DNA of 18,651 nucleotides from Betaproteobacteria bacterium (GTDB lineage: Bacteria > Pseudomonadota > Gammaproteobacteria > Burkholderiales > SG8-39). This document shows, piece after piece, positions 7,156 through 14,590 of this stretch; position 1 is the first letter of the stretch; each line of letters begins with the position of its first letter. Under the pieces are notes generated by a model that was not told where the DNA came from, did not search any database, and was given only the letters and a program-made list of their open reading frames with translations. The position numbers were made by a program, and so were the translations under genes. The DNA lies in NCBI GenBank assembly GCA_011391185.1, contig JAABRB010000024.1:1-18651 (forward strand). The letters are read 5' to 3'.

Positions 7156-7752
7156 ATGAACGACCCCCGCTCCAGACCCCGATTGGTGCTTGCATCGACC
7201 TCCCCATACCGGCGCAAGCTGCTGGAACGCCTGCGCGTCCCGTTTGACGTTGTCGCACCCGGTGTCGACGAGACGCCCCTCCCGGGGGAGTCGCCCGCCA
7301 ATTTGACCCACCGCCTGGCGATTGCCAAGGCACAGGCTGTGGGTAAAGCGCACCCCACGGCGCTCGTGATCGGATCGGATCAGGTGGCGGCGCTCGACGG
7401 CGAAGCCCTCTCCAAGCCGGAGATCCATGAGCGCGCGGTCGCCCAATTGCGGCGCATGCGCGGCCGGCGCATCGAGTTTCTCACGGCGCTCGCGGTGCAT
7501 TGCGAGGCGACCGCGAAGACCGTCGCGCGGACCGTTCGCTATACAGTCGAGTTTCGCAGCTTCAGCGACCGGCAACTGGAGGACTATCTGCGTATCGAGC
7601 AGCCCTACGACTGCGCGGGCAGCGCGAAGGCCGACGGGCTGGGCATCGCCCTGATCCGGCGCATGGCGGGCGATGATCCGAACGCGCTGATCGGATTGCC
7701 GCTCATTGCGCTCGTCGATCTCCTCGCAGAGCACGGCTACGAGATTCTCTAG
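7156..7752 (+). CDS. yceF: Maf-family nucleoside triphosphate pyrophosphatase, YceF type (7-methyl-GTP)
   Basis: Maf proteins hydrolyse non-canonical nucleoside triphosphates to monophosphates. The YceF subgroup prefers 7-methyl-GTP. The 198-residue protein has LVLASTSPYRR (residues 10-20), VDETP (38-41), and the catalytic Asp75 in IGSDQV. The sequence YDCAGSAKADGLGIALI matches the HCAGSFKSEGFGI segment of E. coli YceF rather than the dTTP/UTP-type Maf, and NALIGLPLIAL is also shared. The ATG at 7156 is preferred because it gives the family N-terminus; an in-frame GTG at 7141 would add five residues, and neither has a good ribosome site. It is divergent from yceD, as in E. coli, and only two bases separate it from the next gene. 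Confidence 0.92.
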   Translation: MNDPRSRPRLVLASTSPYRRKLLERLRVPFDVVAPGVDETPLPGESPANLTHRLAIAKAQAVGKAHPTALVIGSDQVAALDGEALSKPEIHERAVAQLRRMRGRRIEFLTALAVHCEATAKTVARTVRYTVEFRSFSDRQLEDYLRIEQPYDCAGSAKADGLGIALIRRMAGDDPNALIGLPLIALVDLLAEHGYEIL

Positions 7753-7754
7753 CT

Positions 7755-8462
7755 GTGGCGGGCACGCTATACCTGATTCCGACTGCACTCGGTCCGGCCG
7801 AGGCCAGCGACATCCTGCCGGCGGGCGTGCAGGCGCGCGTGCGGACATTGCGGTACTTCATCGCCGAGCGCCCGCGCACCGCGCGGGCATTCCTGAAACA
7901 GATCGATCTCGGCTGCCCCGTTTCCGAGGCGCGGATCGCGACGCTGGACGAGCACACGCCGCCGGAGGCGCTCGGGTCGTTGCTGCAGCCGCTCGACGCG
8001 GAGGACGGCGGACTACTCTCGGAAGCCGGCGCACCGGCGGTAGCCGATCCGGGCGCCGCATTGATTCACCTGGCGCATGCGCGCGGATTGCGCGTCGCCC
8101 CTCTGGTAGGTCCGTCAGCCGTGCTGCTCGCCCTGATGGCCTCCGGCCTGGACGGGCAGCGATTCGCGTTTCATGGCTATCTGCCGGTCGAGAGAAGCCC
8201 GCTCTCGCAACGGCTGCGGGAACACCAAGCCGAGTCGCGCAAGCTGCGCCAGACGCAGATCTTCATCGAGACGCCCTACCGGAACGATCGGCTCATGTCC
8301 GCGCTGCTCAACACTTGCGATCCGGACACGCTGGTCTGCCTCGCGACCGATCTCACGCTCGCCACGGAGTCGGTGCGCACCGCGACGGTCGGGGAATGGC
8401 GCCGCCTGCCGGTGACGATCGGCAAGCGCCCGACTGTCTTTCTGCTGCTCGCCTCAGCGTAA
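7755..8462 (+). CDS. RsmI-like SAM-dependent methyltransferase (tetrapyrrole methylase fold), short stand-alone form
   Basis: A 235-residue protein starting GTLYLIPTALGP, with the motifs LLSEAGAPAVADPGAALIHLAH, PLVGPSAVLLALMASGLDGQ, FHGYLP and QIFIETPYRN. These are the landmarks of the tetrapyrrole-methylase fold as used by RsmI, which 2'-O-methylates C1402 of 16S rRNA. This protein is about 45 residues shorter than RsmI and lacks its C-terminal extension; the N-terminus departs from the usual LYVVATPIGN. It is therefore a paralogue whose substrate is unknown, and many betaproteobacteria carry such a gene beside maf. The start is GTG at 7755, two bases after the maf stop, so the two are probably co-translated. 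Its 3' end overlaps the convergent S49 peptidase gene by nine bases. Confidence 0.85.
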   Translation: MAGTLYLIPTALGPAEASDILPAGVQARVRTLRYFIAERPRTARAFLKQIDLGCPVSEARIATLDEHTPPEALGSLLQPLDAEDGGLLSEAGAPAVADPGAALIHLAHARGLRVAPLVGPSAVLLALMASGLDGQRFAFHGYLPVERSPLSQRLREHQAESRKLRQTQIFIETPYRNDRLMSALLNTCDPDTLVCLATDLTLATESVRTATVGEWRRLPVTIGKRPTVFLLLASA

Positions 8463-9422
8463 CCGCGGGCCGCGCGACTCCGTGGAAAAGCCGAACGCGT
8501 CGGCAAAGGCCGCGCCGAAGCGCCTGGCCAGCCGCTCGGCGACGTTGTCCTTGCGGGTGTAGTCGACGATCTGATCGGCCTTGATGACGTCGCGTGCGAC
8601 GCTGTCGACGCTGCCATACCCGTCCGTCAGGCCGAGCTCGATGCTCTTGCTTCCGGTCCAGAACAGGCCCGAGAATATTTCCGGCGACTCCTTGAGACGC
8701 GTGCCGCGTCCCTTCTTCACGACTTCGATGAACTGCCGGTGAATGTCGTTCAGAAGGCTCTGGGCGTGCTTGACATCATCGGGATTCAGTGGCGAGAACG
8801 GATCCAGGAACGCCTTGTTTTCGCCGGCGGTGAGCACGCGCCGTTCCACACCGAGCTTCTGCATGGTGTCCGTGAATCCGAACTGATCCATGATCACCCC
8901 GATGGACCCCACGATGCTCGCCTTGTCGACGTAAATTTTGTCTGCCGCGGACGCGACGTAGTAGCCGCCCGACGCGCAGATATCCTCGACGACCGCGTAC
9001 ATCGGGACATTCGGATACTTGGCGCGCAGCCGGCCGATCTCGTCGTAGATGATTCCGGCCTGCACCGGGCTGCCGCCCGGACTGTTGACACGCAGGATCA
9101 CGCCTTGCGTGTTCTTGTCCTTGAACGCCCCCTGCAGCGCCGCGGTCACGTTGTCCGCACTCGCGTTGCCCTTGGCCTGGATGACCCCGGTGATGTCCAC
9201 CAGCGCGCTGTGCTTGCCTTTGCCCAATCCGTCCTCGCCGGGCCAGTCGAACACCATCACGAGCACGAAGGTCAGGTACGCGAACCCGAGGACCTTGAAG
9301 AAGATGCCCCAGCGCCTCGCCCGCCGCTGTTCCTTGAACGCGGCGAAGGCGAGCTTCTCCAGCACGTCGCGCTCCCACTTGTTACCGTCGTTACCGTTAC
9401 CGTCGTTACCGTTTTCTGTCAC
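8454..9422 (-). CDS. S49 family signal-peptide peptidase, SppA-like membrane protein
   Basis: A 322-residue single-pass membrane peptidase. A short hydrophilic N-terminus is followed by one transmembrane helix at about residues 38-58, then an outer-face catalytic domain. The Ser/Lys dyad is Ser151 in VEDICASGGYY and probably Lys203 in TAGENKAFLDPFSPL. VNSPGGSP (112-119) and KASIVGSIGVI are further family motifs. SppA enzymes degrade leftover signal peptides and other membrane-embedded fragments. The length matches the short (36 kDa-type) form. The start is GTG at 9422 with GAAGGAA about eight bases upstream, inside the end of the Rieske gene, from which it is separated by four bases. It is the last gene of the rluC-HAD-Rieske-S49 run. 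Confidence 0.92.
   Translation of the reverse strand: MTENGNDGNGNDGNKWERDVLEKLAFAAFKEQRRARRWGIFFKVLGFAYLTFVLVMVFDWPGEDGLGKGKHSALVDITGVIQAKGNASADNVTAALQGAFKDKNTQGVILRVNSPGGSPVQAGIIYDEIGRLRAKYPNVPMYAVVEDICASGGYYVASAADKIYVDKASIVGSIGVIMDQFGFTDTMQKLGVERRVLTAGENKAFLDPFSPLNPDDVKHAQSLLNDIHRQFIEVVKKGRGTRLKESPEIFSGLFWTGSKSIELGLTDGYGSVDSVARDVIKADQIVDYTRKDNVAERLARRFGAAFADAFGFSTESRGPRLR
9381..9410. repeat. Perfect 15-bp tandem duplication in the 5' end of the S49 peptidase gene
   Basis: GTTACCGTCGTTACC occurs twice back to back (9381-9395 and 9396-9410), followed by a partial third copy. On the coding strand it encodes Asn/Gly/Asp repeats (NGNDGNGNDGN) at residues 4-14 of the S49 peptidase, in the cytoplasmic tail before the membrane helix. 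The period is a multiple of three, so copy-number change would alter tail length without a frameshift. Confidence 0.9.
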
Positions 9423-9426
9423 AGGT

Positions 9427-9771
9427 TCATTCCTTCAACAATACCCCACCGTCACGCTCCTCGACGGAAAGCTTCTCCAGCCCGCCGCCGTTGCACGGCC
9501 CACCGAGGCATACGCCGGTGGCGGGACCGTAGATCGCGCCATGCGAGGAGCATATCAAAACGAGCCCGTCGGAATCGAAGAACTTGCCCGGCTGCCAGTC
9601 CAATTCCACACCGACGTGCGCGCAGCGGTTGAGATACGCGTGGACCGTGCCTTCGTTCCGGATGGCGAACGCACTCACGCGCGCTCCCGCGCGCTCGATT
9701 TCGAACCGCACGCCATCGCCGCCCTCTACGAGCGCGACAGAGGCGCAGATTACGCGTGTTCGTCCAGCCAT
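9427..9771 (-). CDS. Small Rieske [2Fe-2S] domain protein
   Basis: A 114-residue protein that is essentially one Rieske domain. The cluster ligands are visible as Cys50-x-His52 (NRCAHVGVELDW) and Cys74-x2-His77 (LICSSHGAIY), giving two Cys and two His ligands to a [2Fe-2S] centre. Two further cysteines, Cys88 and Cys93, lie in the TGVCLGGPC loop. There is no signal peptide or membrane segment, so it is probably a cytoplasmic ferredoxin-like electron carrier or a regulatory subunit. Its partner cannot be told from the sequence. The ATG at 9771 lies inside the 3' end of the HAD gene (22-base overlap), with GGAG about eight bases upstream. The S49 gene follows after four bases. Confidence 0.9.
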   Translation of the reverse strand: MAGRTRVICASVALVEGGDGVRFEIERAGARVSAFAIRNEGTVHAYLNRCAHVGVELDWQPGKFFDSDGLVLICSSHGAIYGPATGVCLGGPCNGGGLEKLSVEERDGGVLLKE

Positions 9772-10406
9772 GCCGCAAGCTCCGCAGTGGATCTGGCTAG
9801 CGCCAATGGTCCCATCGCCTCCAGCTGGGCGGGCGGATGGGCGCCGTAGCCGACCGCCACCGCGGCCACCCCGGCGTTCGCCGCCATCGCGAGGTCGTGC
9901 GCTGTGTCGCCGATCATCAGCATGTGCTCGCGGTCCGTGGCAAGCTCATTCATCAACTCGAACAGCATGTCGGGCGCCGGCTTCGATGCGCACTGGTCCG
10001 CGCAGCGCGTCGCTTCGAACAGCGCGCCCAGCTCCAGATGCTCGAGCGCACGCGCCAGCCCGCCACGGCTCTTGCCGGTGGCGATCGCCAACCGGTGCCC
10101 GCGAGCGCGGAGGCTCTCCAGAAGTTCCCGCGTGCCCGCAAACAGAGGCAGATCAGCGTCGCGCGCGAGAAAGTGATGCCGATAGCGCTCGGCCATGCGA
10201 CCGTGCTCGGATACCGGCAGGTCCGGCACCGCGTACGCCAGCGCGTCGGCGAGACCGAGCCCGATCACATGCCGGGCACGCTCGTCGTCGGGCACCGGGA
10301 GTCCGAGATCCCGGGCCGCCTCCTGAATACAGGCAGCGATGGCACCCGCGGAATCGATCAGCGTTCCGTCCCAGTCGAAGACGAGCACTTCAAAGCGCTT
10401 CGGCAT
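9750..10406 (-). CDS. HAD-superfamily phosphatase (Gph-like hydrolase, IA family)
   Basis: A 218-residue haloacid-dehalogenase-type phosphatase. Motif I is FDWDGTLIDS with nucleophile Asp11 and acid/base Asp13, motif II is the Thr110 region IATGKS, motif III is Lys142 in ASKPAPD, and motif IV is GDTAHDLAMA with Asp167 and Asp171. An alpha-helical cap lies between motif I and II. The closest named relatives are phosphoglycolate phosphatases and YjjG/PpaX-type enzymes, but the true substrate cannot be read from the sequence. The ATG at 10406 (MPKRFEVLVFDWDG) is preferred; ATG at 10415 would add three residues. The gene begins within the last 17 bases of rluC and its end overlaps the Rieske gene by 22 bases. 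Confidence 0.92.
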   Translation of the reverse strand: MPKRFEVLVFDWDGTLIDSAGAIAACIQEAARDLGLPVPDDERARHVIGLGLADALAYAVPDLPVSEHGRMAERYRHHFLARDADLPLFAGTRELLESLRARGHRLAIATGKSRGGLARALEHLELGALFEATRCADQCASKPAPDMLFELMNELATDREHMLMIGDTAHDLAMAANAGVAAVAVGYGAHPPAQLEAMGPLALARSTAELAAWLDEHA

Positions 10407-11349
10407 GGGCCGCATCCGCTCGAATCCGGTCGAGAAAGCCCTGCATATCAACGGGCAACGGCGCAACCAGATCCAGCCGGTCGCCCGTGCGCGGATGGAC
10501 GAACGTGAGCTGCCCGGCGTGCAGGAACATGCGCCGCGCCCCTTGCTTGACGAGCGACTTGTTCAGATCGAAGTCGCCGTACTTGTCGTCCCCGACGATC
10601 GGGAATCCCAGCTCCGCCAGCTGGACCCGGATCTGATGGGTCCGCCCGGTCTCGATGTGGGCGGCGAGCAGGCTGTAAGGCCCGACGCGCTCGACCAGTT
10701 CGAATCGCGTGCGCGATTCGCGGCCCGCCGGATCGACGCTGACCCGACGCTCCCCCGCCGCGGTCACGTACTTGCGCAGCGGCAGCGTGACGTCCCGCGA
10801 CGCACGACTCCAGCGGCCTTTCACCAGGACAAGATACCGCTTGTCCACGGTTCCGTCCCGCAATGCCCGATGCAATACCAGCAGCGCCGCGCGCTTCTTG
10901 GCAATCATGAGGAGCCCGGAGGTGTCCCGGTCGATCCGGTGGACGAGCTCCAGAAATCGCGCGTCGGGACGGGCGGCGCGCAGTTGCTCGATCACCCCGG
11001 AGCTCACGCCGCTGCCGCCGTGAACGGCCACACCCGCGGGCTTGTCGATCACCAGCAGGGCATCGTCCTCGTGGATCACGGGGAACTCGGCCGGCCGCAC
11101 CGCCCGGTGCCGTGGGGCGTCGGTGGCCCTTCGCACGGGCGGGAGCCGGATCCGGTCGCCCGGCTGAAGGCGGTACGTCACATCCACCCTGCGGCTGTTC
11201 ACCCGGACCTCACCCGACCTGACCAGCCGATACACGTGGCTGCGCGGCACGCCTTTCAGCTCGCGCAACAGGAAATTGTCCACACGTTGGCCGGCCCGGT
11301 CGTCGTCCAGAACCAGGATGTGCACCCTTGCGTTGCCTAACTCCTTCAT
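10390..11349 (-). CDS. rluC: 23S rRNA pseudouridine synthase RluC (RluA family)
   Basis: RluC converts uridines 955, 2504 and 2580 (E. coli numbering) of 23S rRNA to pseudouridine. The 319-residue protein has an N-terminal S4 RNA-binding domain (about residues 17-70) and a catalytic domain with LVHRIDRDTSGLLMIA, where Asp140 is the catalytic aspartate. GRTHQIRVQLAELGFPIVGDDKYGD completes the RluA-family signature. The ATG at 11349 gives a standard length. GGAG lies ten bases upstream and another AAGGAG overlaps the start closely. It is divergent from rne, the same pairing as in E. coli. It leads the four-gene rluC-HAD-Rieske-S49 run. Confidence 0.94.
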   Translation of the reverse strand: MKELGNARVHILVLDDDRAGQRVDNFLLRELKGVPRSHVYRLVRSGEVRVNSRRVDVTYRLQPGDRIRLPPVRRATDAPRHRAVRPAEFPVIHEDDALLVIDKPAGVAVHGGSGVSSGVIEQLRAARPDARFLELVHRIDRDTSGLLMIAKKRAALLVLHRALRDGTVDKRYLVLVKGRWSRASRDVTLPLRKYVTAAGERRVSVDPAGRESRTRFELVERVGPYSLLAAHIETGRTHQIRVQLAELGFPIVGDDKYGDFDLNKSLVKQGARRMFLHAGQLTFVHPRTGDRLDLVAPLPVDMQGFLDRIRADAAHAEAL

Positions 11350-11407
11350 TCTCCTTATACTCCGCCGGCTGCCTTCGGAATCCGGGACAGCGGCCGTGTG
11401 GTGACCT

Positions 11408-11450
11408 TGAATCGTTTTGTCACGCTCCAGAGGCGTGCCACTGAATCGTT
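11408..11450. repeat. Direct repeats flanking a small inverted repeat upstream of rne
   Basis: TGAATCGTT occurs at 11408-11416 and again at 11442-11450. Between them lies an inverted repeat, CACGC (11421-11425) and GCGTG (11433-11437), extended by one G-T pair. The arrangement could be a binding site for a dimeric regulator or an RNA structure, or be due to chance. Confidence 0.5.
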
Positions 11451-11721
11451 CCAGGCGCCCGCGCCGCCAGGTCGTTCCGACTCGAATGCTGCGAAGGGGG
11501 CCGGTGCTCCGCACGCGGCGTCCTTCAACGGGTCGTTTCGCTCACCAAAAGTAGCGATGTTAAATTGGATTAGCGCGCTAGACACAGCGGCAGAACCCAA
11601 GGCTCCGGCGATCTGACACCAACGGGGCTTCGACGACAAACCAGACCTCCCTCCGTGATCCACTCCGGAATGATGGCGAACATGCAAACCTGAAGAGCAA
11701 AACTTCGGCGGCGTTGGTTTG

Positions 11722-11740
11722 TCCTGCCTGGGCGCAGGAG
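11722..11740 (+). promoter_or_regulatory. Hairpin overlapping the Shine-Dalgarno sequence of rne
   Basis: TCCTGC (11722-11727) is exactly complementary to GCAGGA (11734-11739) across a six-base loop CTGGGC. The 3' arm contains the rne Shine-Dalgarno sequence (AGGAG, 11736-11740), nine bases before the ATG at 11750. When folded, most of the ribosome site would be paired, which suggests control of rne translation. Confidence 0.5.
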
Positions 11741-11749
11741 AAGAACTAG

Positions 11750-14590
11750 ATGAAACGCATGCTGTTTAACGCAACACAGGCCGAGGAACTCCGTGTTGCG
11801 ATTGTCGATGGTCAGAAGCTCATCGATCTCGACATCGAATCGGCCAGCAAAGAACAACGCAAGGGCAATATCTACAAAGGAATCATCACCCGGGTCGAAC
11901 CCAGTCTCGAAGCAGCTTTTGTCGACTACGGCGCCGAGCGCCACGGGTTCCTGCCCTTCAAGGAGATCTCCCGCAGCTATTTCAGGTCGTCCGTGGATCC
12001 GGGCCGCGCCCGAATCCAGGAGGCCGTCGCTGAAGGGACCGAAGTCCTCCTCCAGGTCGAGAAGGACGAGCGCGGCACCAAGGGCGCTGCGCTCACCACG
12101 TTCGTCAGTCTCGCCGGACGCTACCTCGTCCTGATGCCCAACAACCCCCGCGGCGGGGGCGTATCGCGCCGCATCGAAGGCGAAGAGCGCAACGAGCTGC
12201 GCGAGGCGATGGATCAGCTCGATGTTCCGCAGGGCATGAGCATCATCGGGCGAACCGCCGGCATCGGCCGGAGCGCCGAGGAGCTGGCGTGGGACCTCAC
12301 CTACCTCCACAAGCTCTGGGAAAAGGTCGTCGAGGCGGCGGAGCCGCATCGCTGGAGCGATGCCGAGGTCGAGGAAGCGGCTGCCCGCGGCACCAAGTTG
12401 CGGGTCGGCGATCGTGCCAATCCGGCGCCCTTCCTCATCTACCAGGAGTCGAGCCTGGTTATCCGCGCGATCCGCGACTACTTTCAGCCCGACATCGGCG
12501 AGATCCTGATCGACACGGATTCGATTCACGAGCAGACCGTCGCGTTCATGGGCAACGTGATGCCCGACAACGTGCAGCGGGTCAAGCGCTACCACGACGA
12601 TGTGCCGCTCTTCTCGCGCTTCCAGATCGAGCATCAGATCGAAACCGCCTACTCGCGCCAGGTCACCCTCCCCTCCGGAGGCGCTATCGTGATCGACCAT
12701 ACGGAAGCGCTCGTGTCCGTCGACGTGAACTCGGCGCGCGCAACGAAGGGTTCGGACATCGAGGAAACCGCGCTGCGCACCAACGTCGAGGCCGCCGACG
12801 AGATCGCGCGCCAGCTGCGGCTGCGCGATCTTGGCGGCCTCATCGTGATCGACTTCATCGACATGGAAAACCAGCGCAATCAGCGCGAGGTCGAGAACCG
12901 GCTGCGCGACGCGCTGCATCACGACCGGGCGCGGGTGCAGATGGGCAAGATCTCGCGATTCGGCCTGATGGAGCTGTCACGCCAGCGGCTGCGCCCGAGC
13001 CTCGGGGAAACGAGCCACCAGGCTTGTCCGCGCTGCAACGGCACCGGCCACGTGCGCTCGATCGAATCCTCCGCGCTGCACATCCTGCGCATCATGCAGG
13101 AGGAGGCGATGAAGGAGAACAGCGCCGCGGTGCACGTACAGGTGCCCGTCGACGTGGCGACCTACCTGCTGAACGAGAAGCGCGACGAGATTCACGCGCT
13201 CGAGGCGCGGCTCAAGGTCAATATCGTGATGCTGCCGAACATCAACCTCGAGACGCCGAATTACCGCATCGAGCGGTTGCGCCACGACGACCTGAACCAG
13301 GAAGGCGTGCTCCCGCCGAGCTACAAGATGGTGGAAGCGCCGGCCGAGGAGGAGAAGAAGCTCCTGGCGTCGGAGGCCAAGCCGGCGCGCCCCGAGGCCG
13401 TTGTAAAGAGCATCACCCCGGAGCAGCCGGCACCGATGCCGGTGCCGCGGGCACCCGCACCAGTTGCCGCACAGGCACCGGCGACTGCCGGCATCATCGA
13501 TCGAATCTTCGGCTGGTTCCGCCAGGCCGCCAAACCGCCGGCCCCGGCAGCGAGCGCCAGCCGCCCGGCCGGGACGGAACCGCGCCGGGAGCACCGCGAT
13601 CGGCATCAGCGTCGTGATCGCCAGGAAGGTCGCCCGCAAGGTGGCCGCTCCGGGGATCGCGGCCAACGCGATCGCGGCAACCGCGGTGATCGCGGTGAGC
13701 GTGGTGACCGCGGTGATCGTGGTGACCGCGGCGAACGACGCGACCGCCCGCAGGGCGACCAGGTCCGGCGCGAGCAGCGCGCCGACCAGGGTGACCGATC
13801 GCAGCGCGATCCGCGCCGTGAGGAGCGTCAGAGACGGCCGGAACAGGAAGCGCAGCAACCGCAACAACCTCAGCAATCCGCCCTGGCAACGCCCGCCGGT
13901 GCTCCCGAAGCGGCAAGCGCGGAAGGCGAGCGCCGCGGTGGACGGCGGCGGCGTCGCGGGCGTGGCGGTAGCGGAGATCGCCCCGAACGCGCTCAGCAGC
14001 AGGACGGCGGAGCCGAGCATCGCGACGCATCGTCGGCGGTAGTCGCCGGAATGGCGGCCGACGCGCTACTGCATGACACGCAGCCGGCGCGCGCCATCCC
14101 GGAGCTCGTGCCGAACGCCGAGCGTTCCGCTTTCGCAGCCGAAGTTGCGCTTCCTGCCACGGCGGAAGTCAACGCAGCAATGGAAAGCGTGTCTCAGCCT
14201 GCGGACCCGATGGCTGCCGCACCGAGTGCGCTCGAGCGCACGTCGATGGAGCCGCAGTACATTGCCCCGCCTCCGGTGATGCGCGAGACGCCCGCAATCG
14301 AGCCGACCGTGCCTGCAGCAGCGGTTGAGGTCGCAGCGCCGCCGCCCCCCGCGCCGGCCGCGATCGTCGTACCCGCCGCGCCGCAGCCCAGCCTGGATGA
14401 ATCACTGCGGCAGAGTGGTCTGGTTCGGGTCGAAACCAGCGCCGCCAAGGCACACGCCGCGGCGCCGGTCGCGGAGGAGAACCCGGATGCGCCGCGCGAG
14501 CCCCGTGAGCGCCGCCCGCCGCCCCCGGACGTCGACGCACCGCTCCAGCAAGTCGAGACCCGCAAGGAAAAAGACCCGACTTCAGTCTGA
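11750..14590 (+). CDS. rne: Ribonuclease E
   Basis: RNase E is the main single-strand endoribonuclease of mRNA decay and rRNA/tRNA processing, and the scaffold of the degradosome. The 946-residue protein has a complete catalytic half. An S1 RNA-binding domain occupies about residues 35-125. Metal ligands are Asp325 ([12 protein letters not shown]) and Asp368 (LIVIDFIDM), and the Zn-link is Cys426 and Cys429 (CPRCNGTGH) used for tetramer formation. Residues about 195-222 contain an insertion relative to E. coli. The C-terminal half is disordered: an amphipathic [15 protein letters not shown] segment (581-595) resembles the E. coli membrane-targeting helix, followed by an Arg/Asp/Gly-rich stretch (about 610-700), RRRRRGRGG, and an Ala/Pro-rich tail. 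The start ATG has AGGAG nine bases upstream. Its end overlaps the convergent phosphatase gene by nine bases. Confidence 0.97.
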   Translation: MKRMLFNATQAEELRVAIVDGQKLIDLDIESASKEQRKGNIYKGIITRVEPSLEAAFVDYGAERHGFLPFKEISRSYFRSSVDPGRARIQEAVAEGTEVLLQVEKDERGTKGAALTTFVSLAGRYLVLMPNNPRGGGVSRRIEGEERNELREAMDQLDVPQGMSIIGRTAGIGRSAEELAWDLTYLHKLWEKVVEAAEPHRWSDAEVEEAAARGTKLRVGDRANPAPFLIYQESSLVIRAIRDYFQPDIGEILIDTDSIHEQTVAFMGNVMPDNVQRVKRYHDDVPLFSRFQIEHQIETAYSRQVTLPSGGAIVIDHTEALVSVDVNSARATKGSDIEETALRTNVEAADEIARQLRLRDLGGLIVIDFIDMENQRNQREVENRLRDALHHDRARVQMGKISRFGLMELSRQRLRPSLGETSHQACPRCNGTGHVRSIESSALHILRIMQEEAMKENSAAVHVQVPVDVATYLLNEKRDEIHALEARLKVNIVMLPNINLETPNYRIERLRHDDLNQEGVLPPSYKMVEAPAEEEKKLLASEAKPARPEAVVKSITPEQPAPMPVPRAPAPVAAQAPATAGIIDRIFGWFRQAAKPPAPAASASRPAGTEPRREHRDRHQRRDRQEGRPQGGRSGDRGQRDRGNRGDRGERGDRGDRGDRGERRDRPQGDQVRREQRADQGDRSQRDPRREERQRRPEQEAQQPQQPQQSALATPAGAPEAASAEGERRGGRRRRRGRGGSGDRPERAQQQDGGAEHRDASSAVVAGMAADALLHDTQPARAIPELVPNAERSAFAAEVALPATAEVNAAMESVSQPADPMAAAPSALERTSMEPQYIAPPPVMRETPAIEPTVPAAAVEVAAPPPPAPAAIVVPAAPQPSLDESLRQSGLVRVETSAAKAHAAAPVAEENPDAPREPRERRPPPPDVDAPLQQVETRKEKDPTSV
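13655..13747. repeat. Degenerate 9-bp tandem repeats in rne encoding Arg-Gly-Asp/Glu
   Basis: Units of the form CGCGGTGAT or CGTGGTGAC follow one another through this stretch and encode repeated Arg-Gly-Asp or Arg-Gly-Glu (residues about 636-666 of RNase E). It is part of the arginine-rich RNA-binding tail. Slippage would add or remove whole tripeptides without a frameshift. Confidence 0.85.

Larger units (their letters stand above)
11350..11749. other. 400-bp divergent spacer between rluC and rne
   Basis: This non-coding stretch holds the 5' leader of rne and the rluC promoter. Visible elements are a 9-bp direct repeat flanking a hairpin (11408-11450), a perfect 10-bp palindrome TAGCGCGCTA (11571-11580), and an AT-rich TTAAAT at about 11560-11565 that could be a weak -10 for rne. 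There is also a seven-codon reading frame MMANMQT (11670-11693), and a hairpin next to the rne ribosome site (11722-11739). In E. coli the rne leader is about 360 nt and carries hairpins through which RNase E represses its own mRNA. A similar role is likely here but unproven. I see no convincing gene on either strand. Confidence 0.6.

Noticed and set aside
11356..11361. TATAAG just before rluC as a -10 box
   Set aside because: It overlaps the ribosome site (TATAAGGAG) and has no -35 at the right distance; it is more likely just the Shine-Dalgarno region.
11398..11616. A 72-codon plus-strand frame (GTG start) in the rluC-rne spacer as a small gene
   Set aside because: No ribosome site or recognisable family, and it spans the likely promoter region; it looks like chance open sequence.
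11570..12922. A 450-codon open frame on the minus strand across the rne leader and catalytic domain
   Set aside because: It overlaps the conserved RNase E coding sequence; the low-stop antisense frame is expected from GC-rich codon use.
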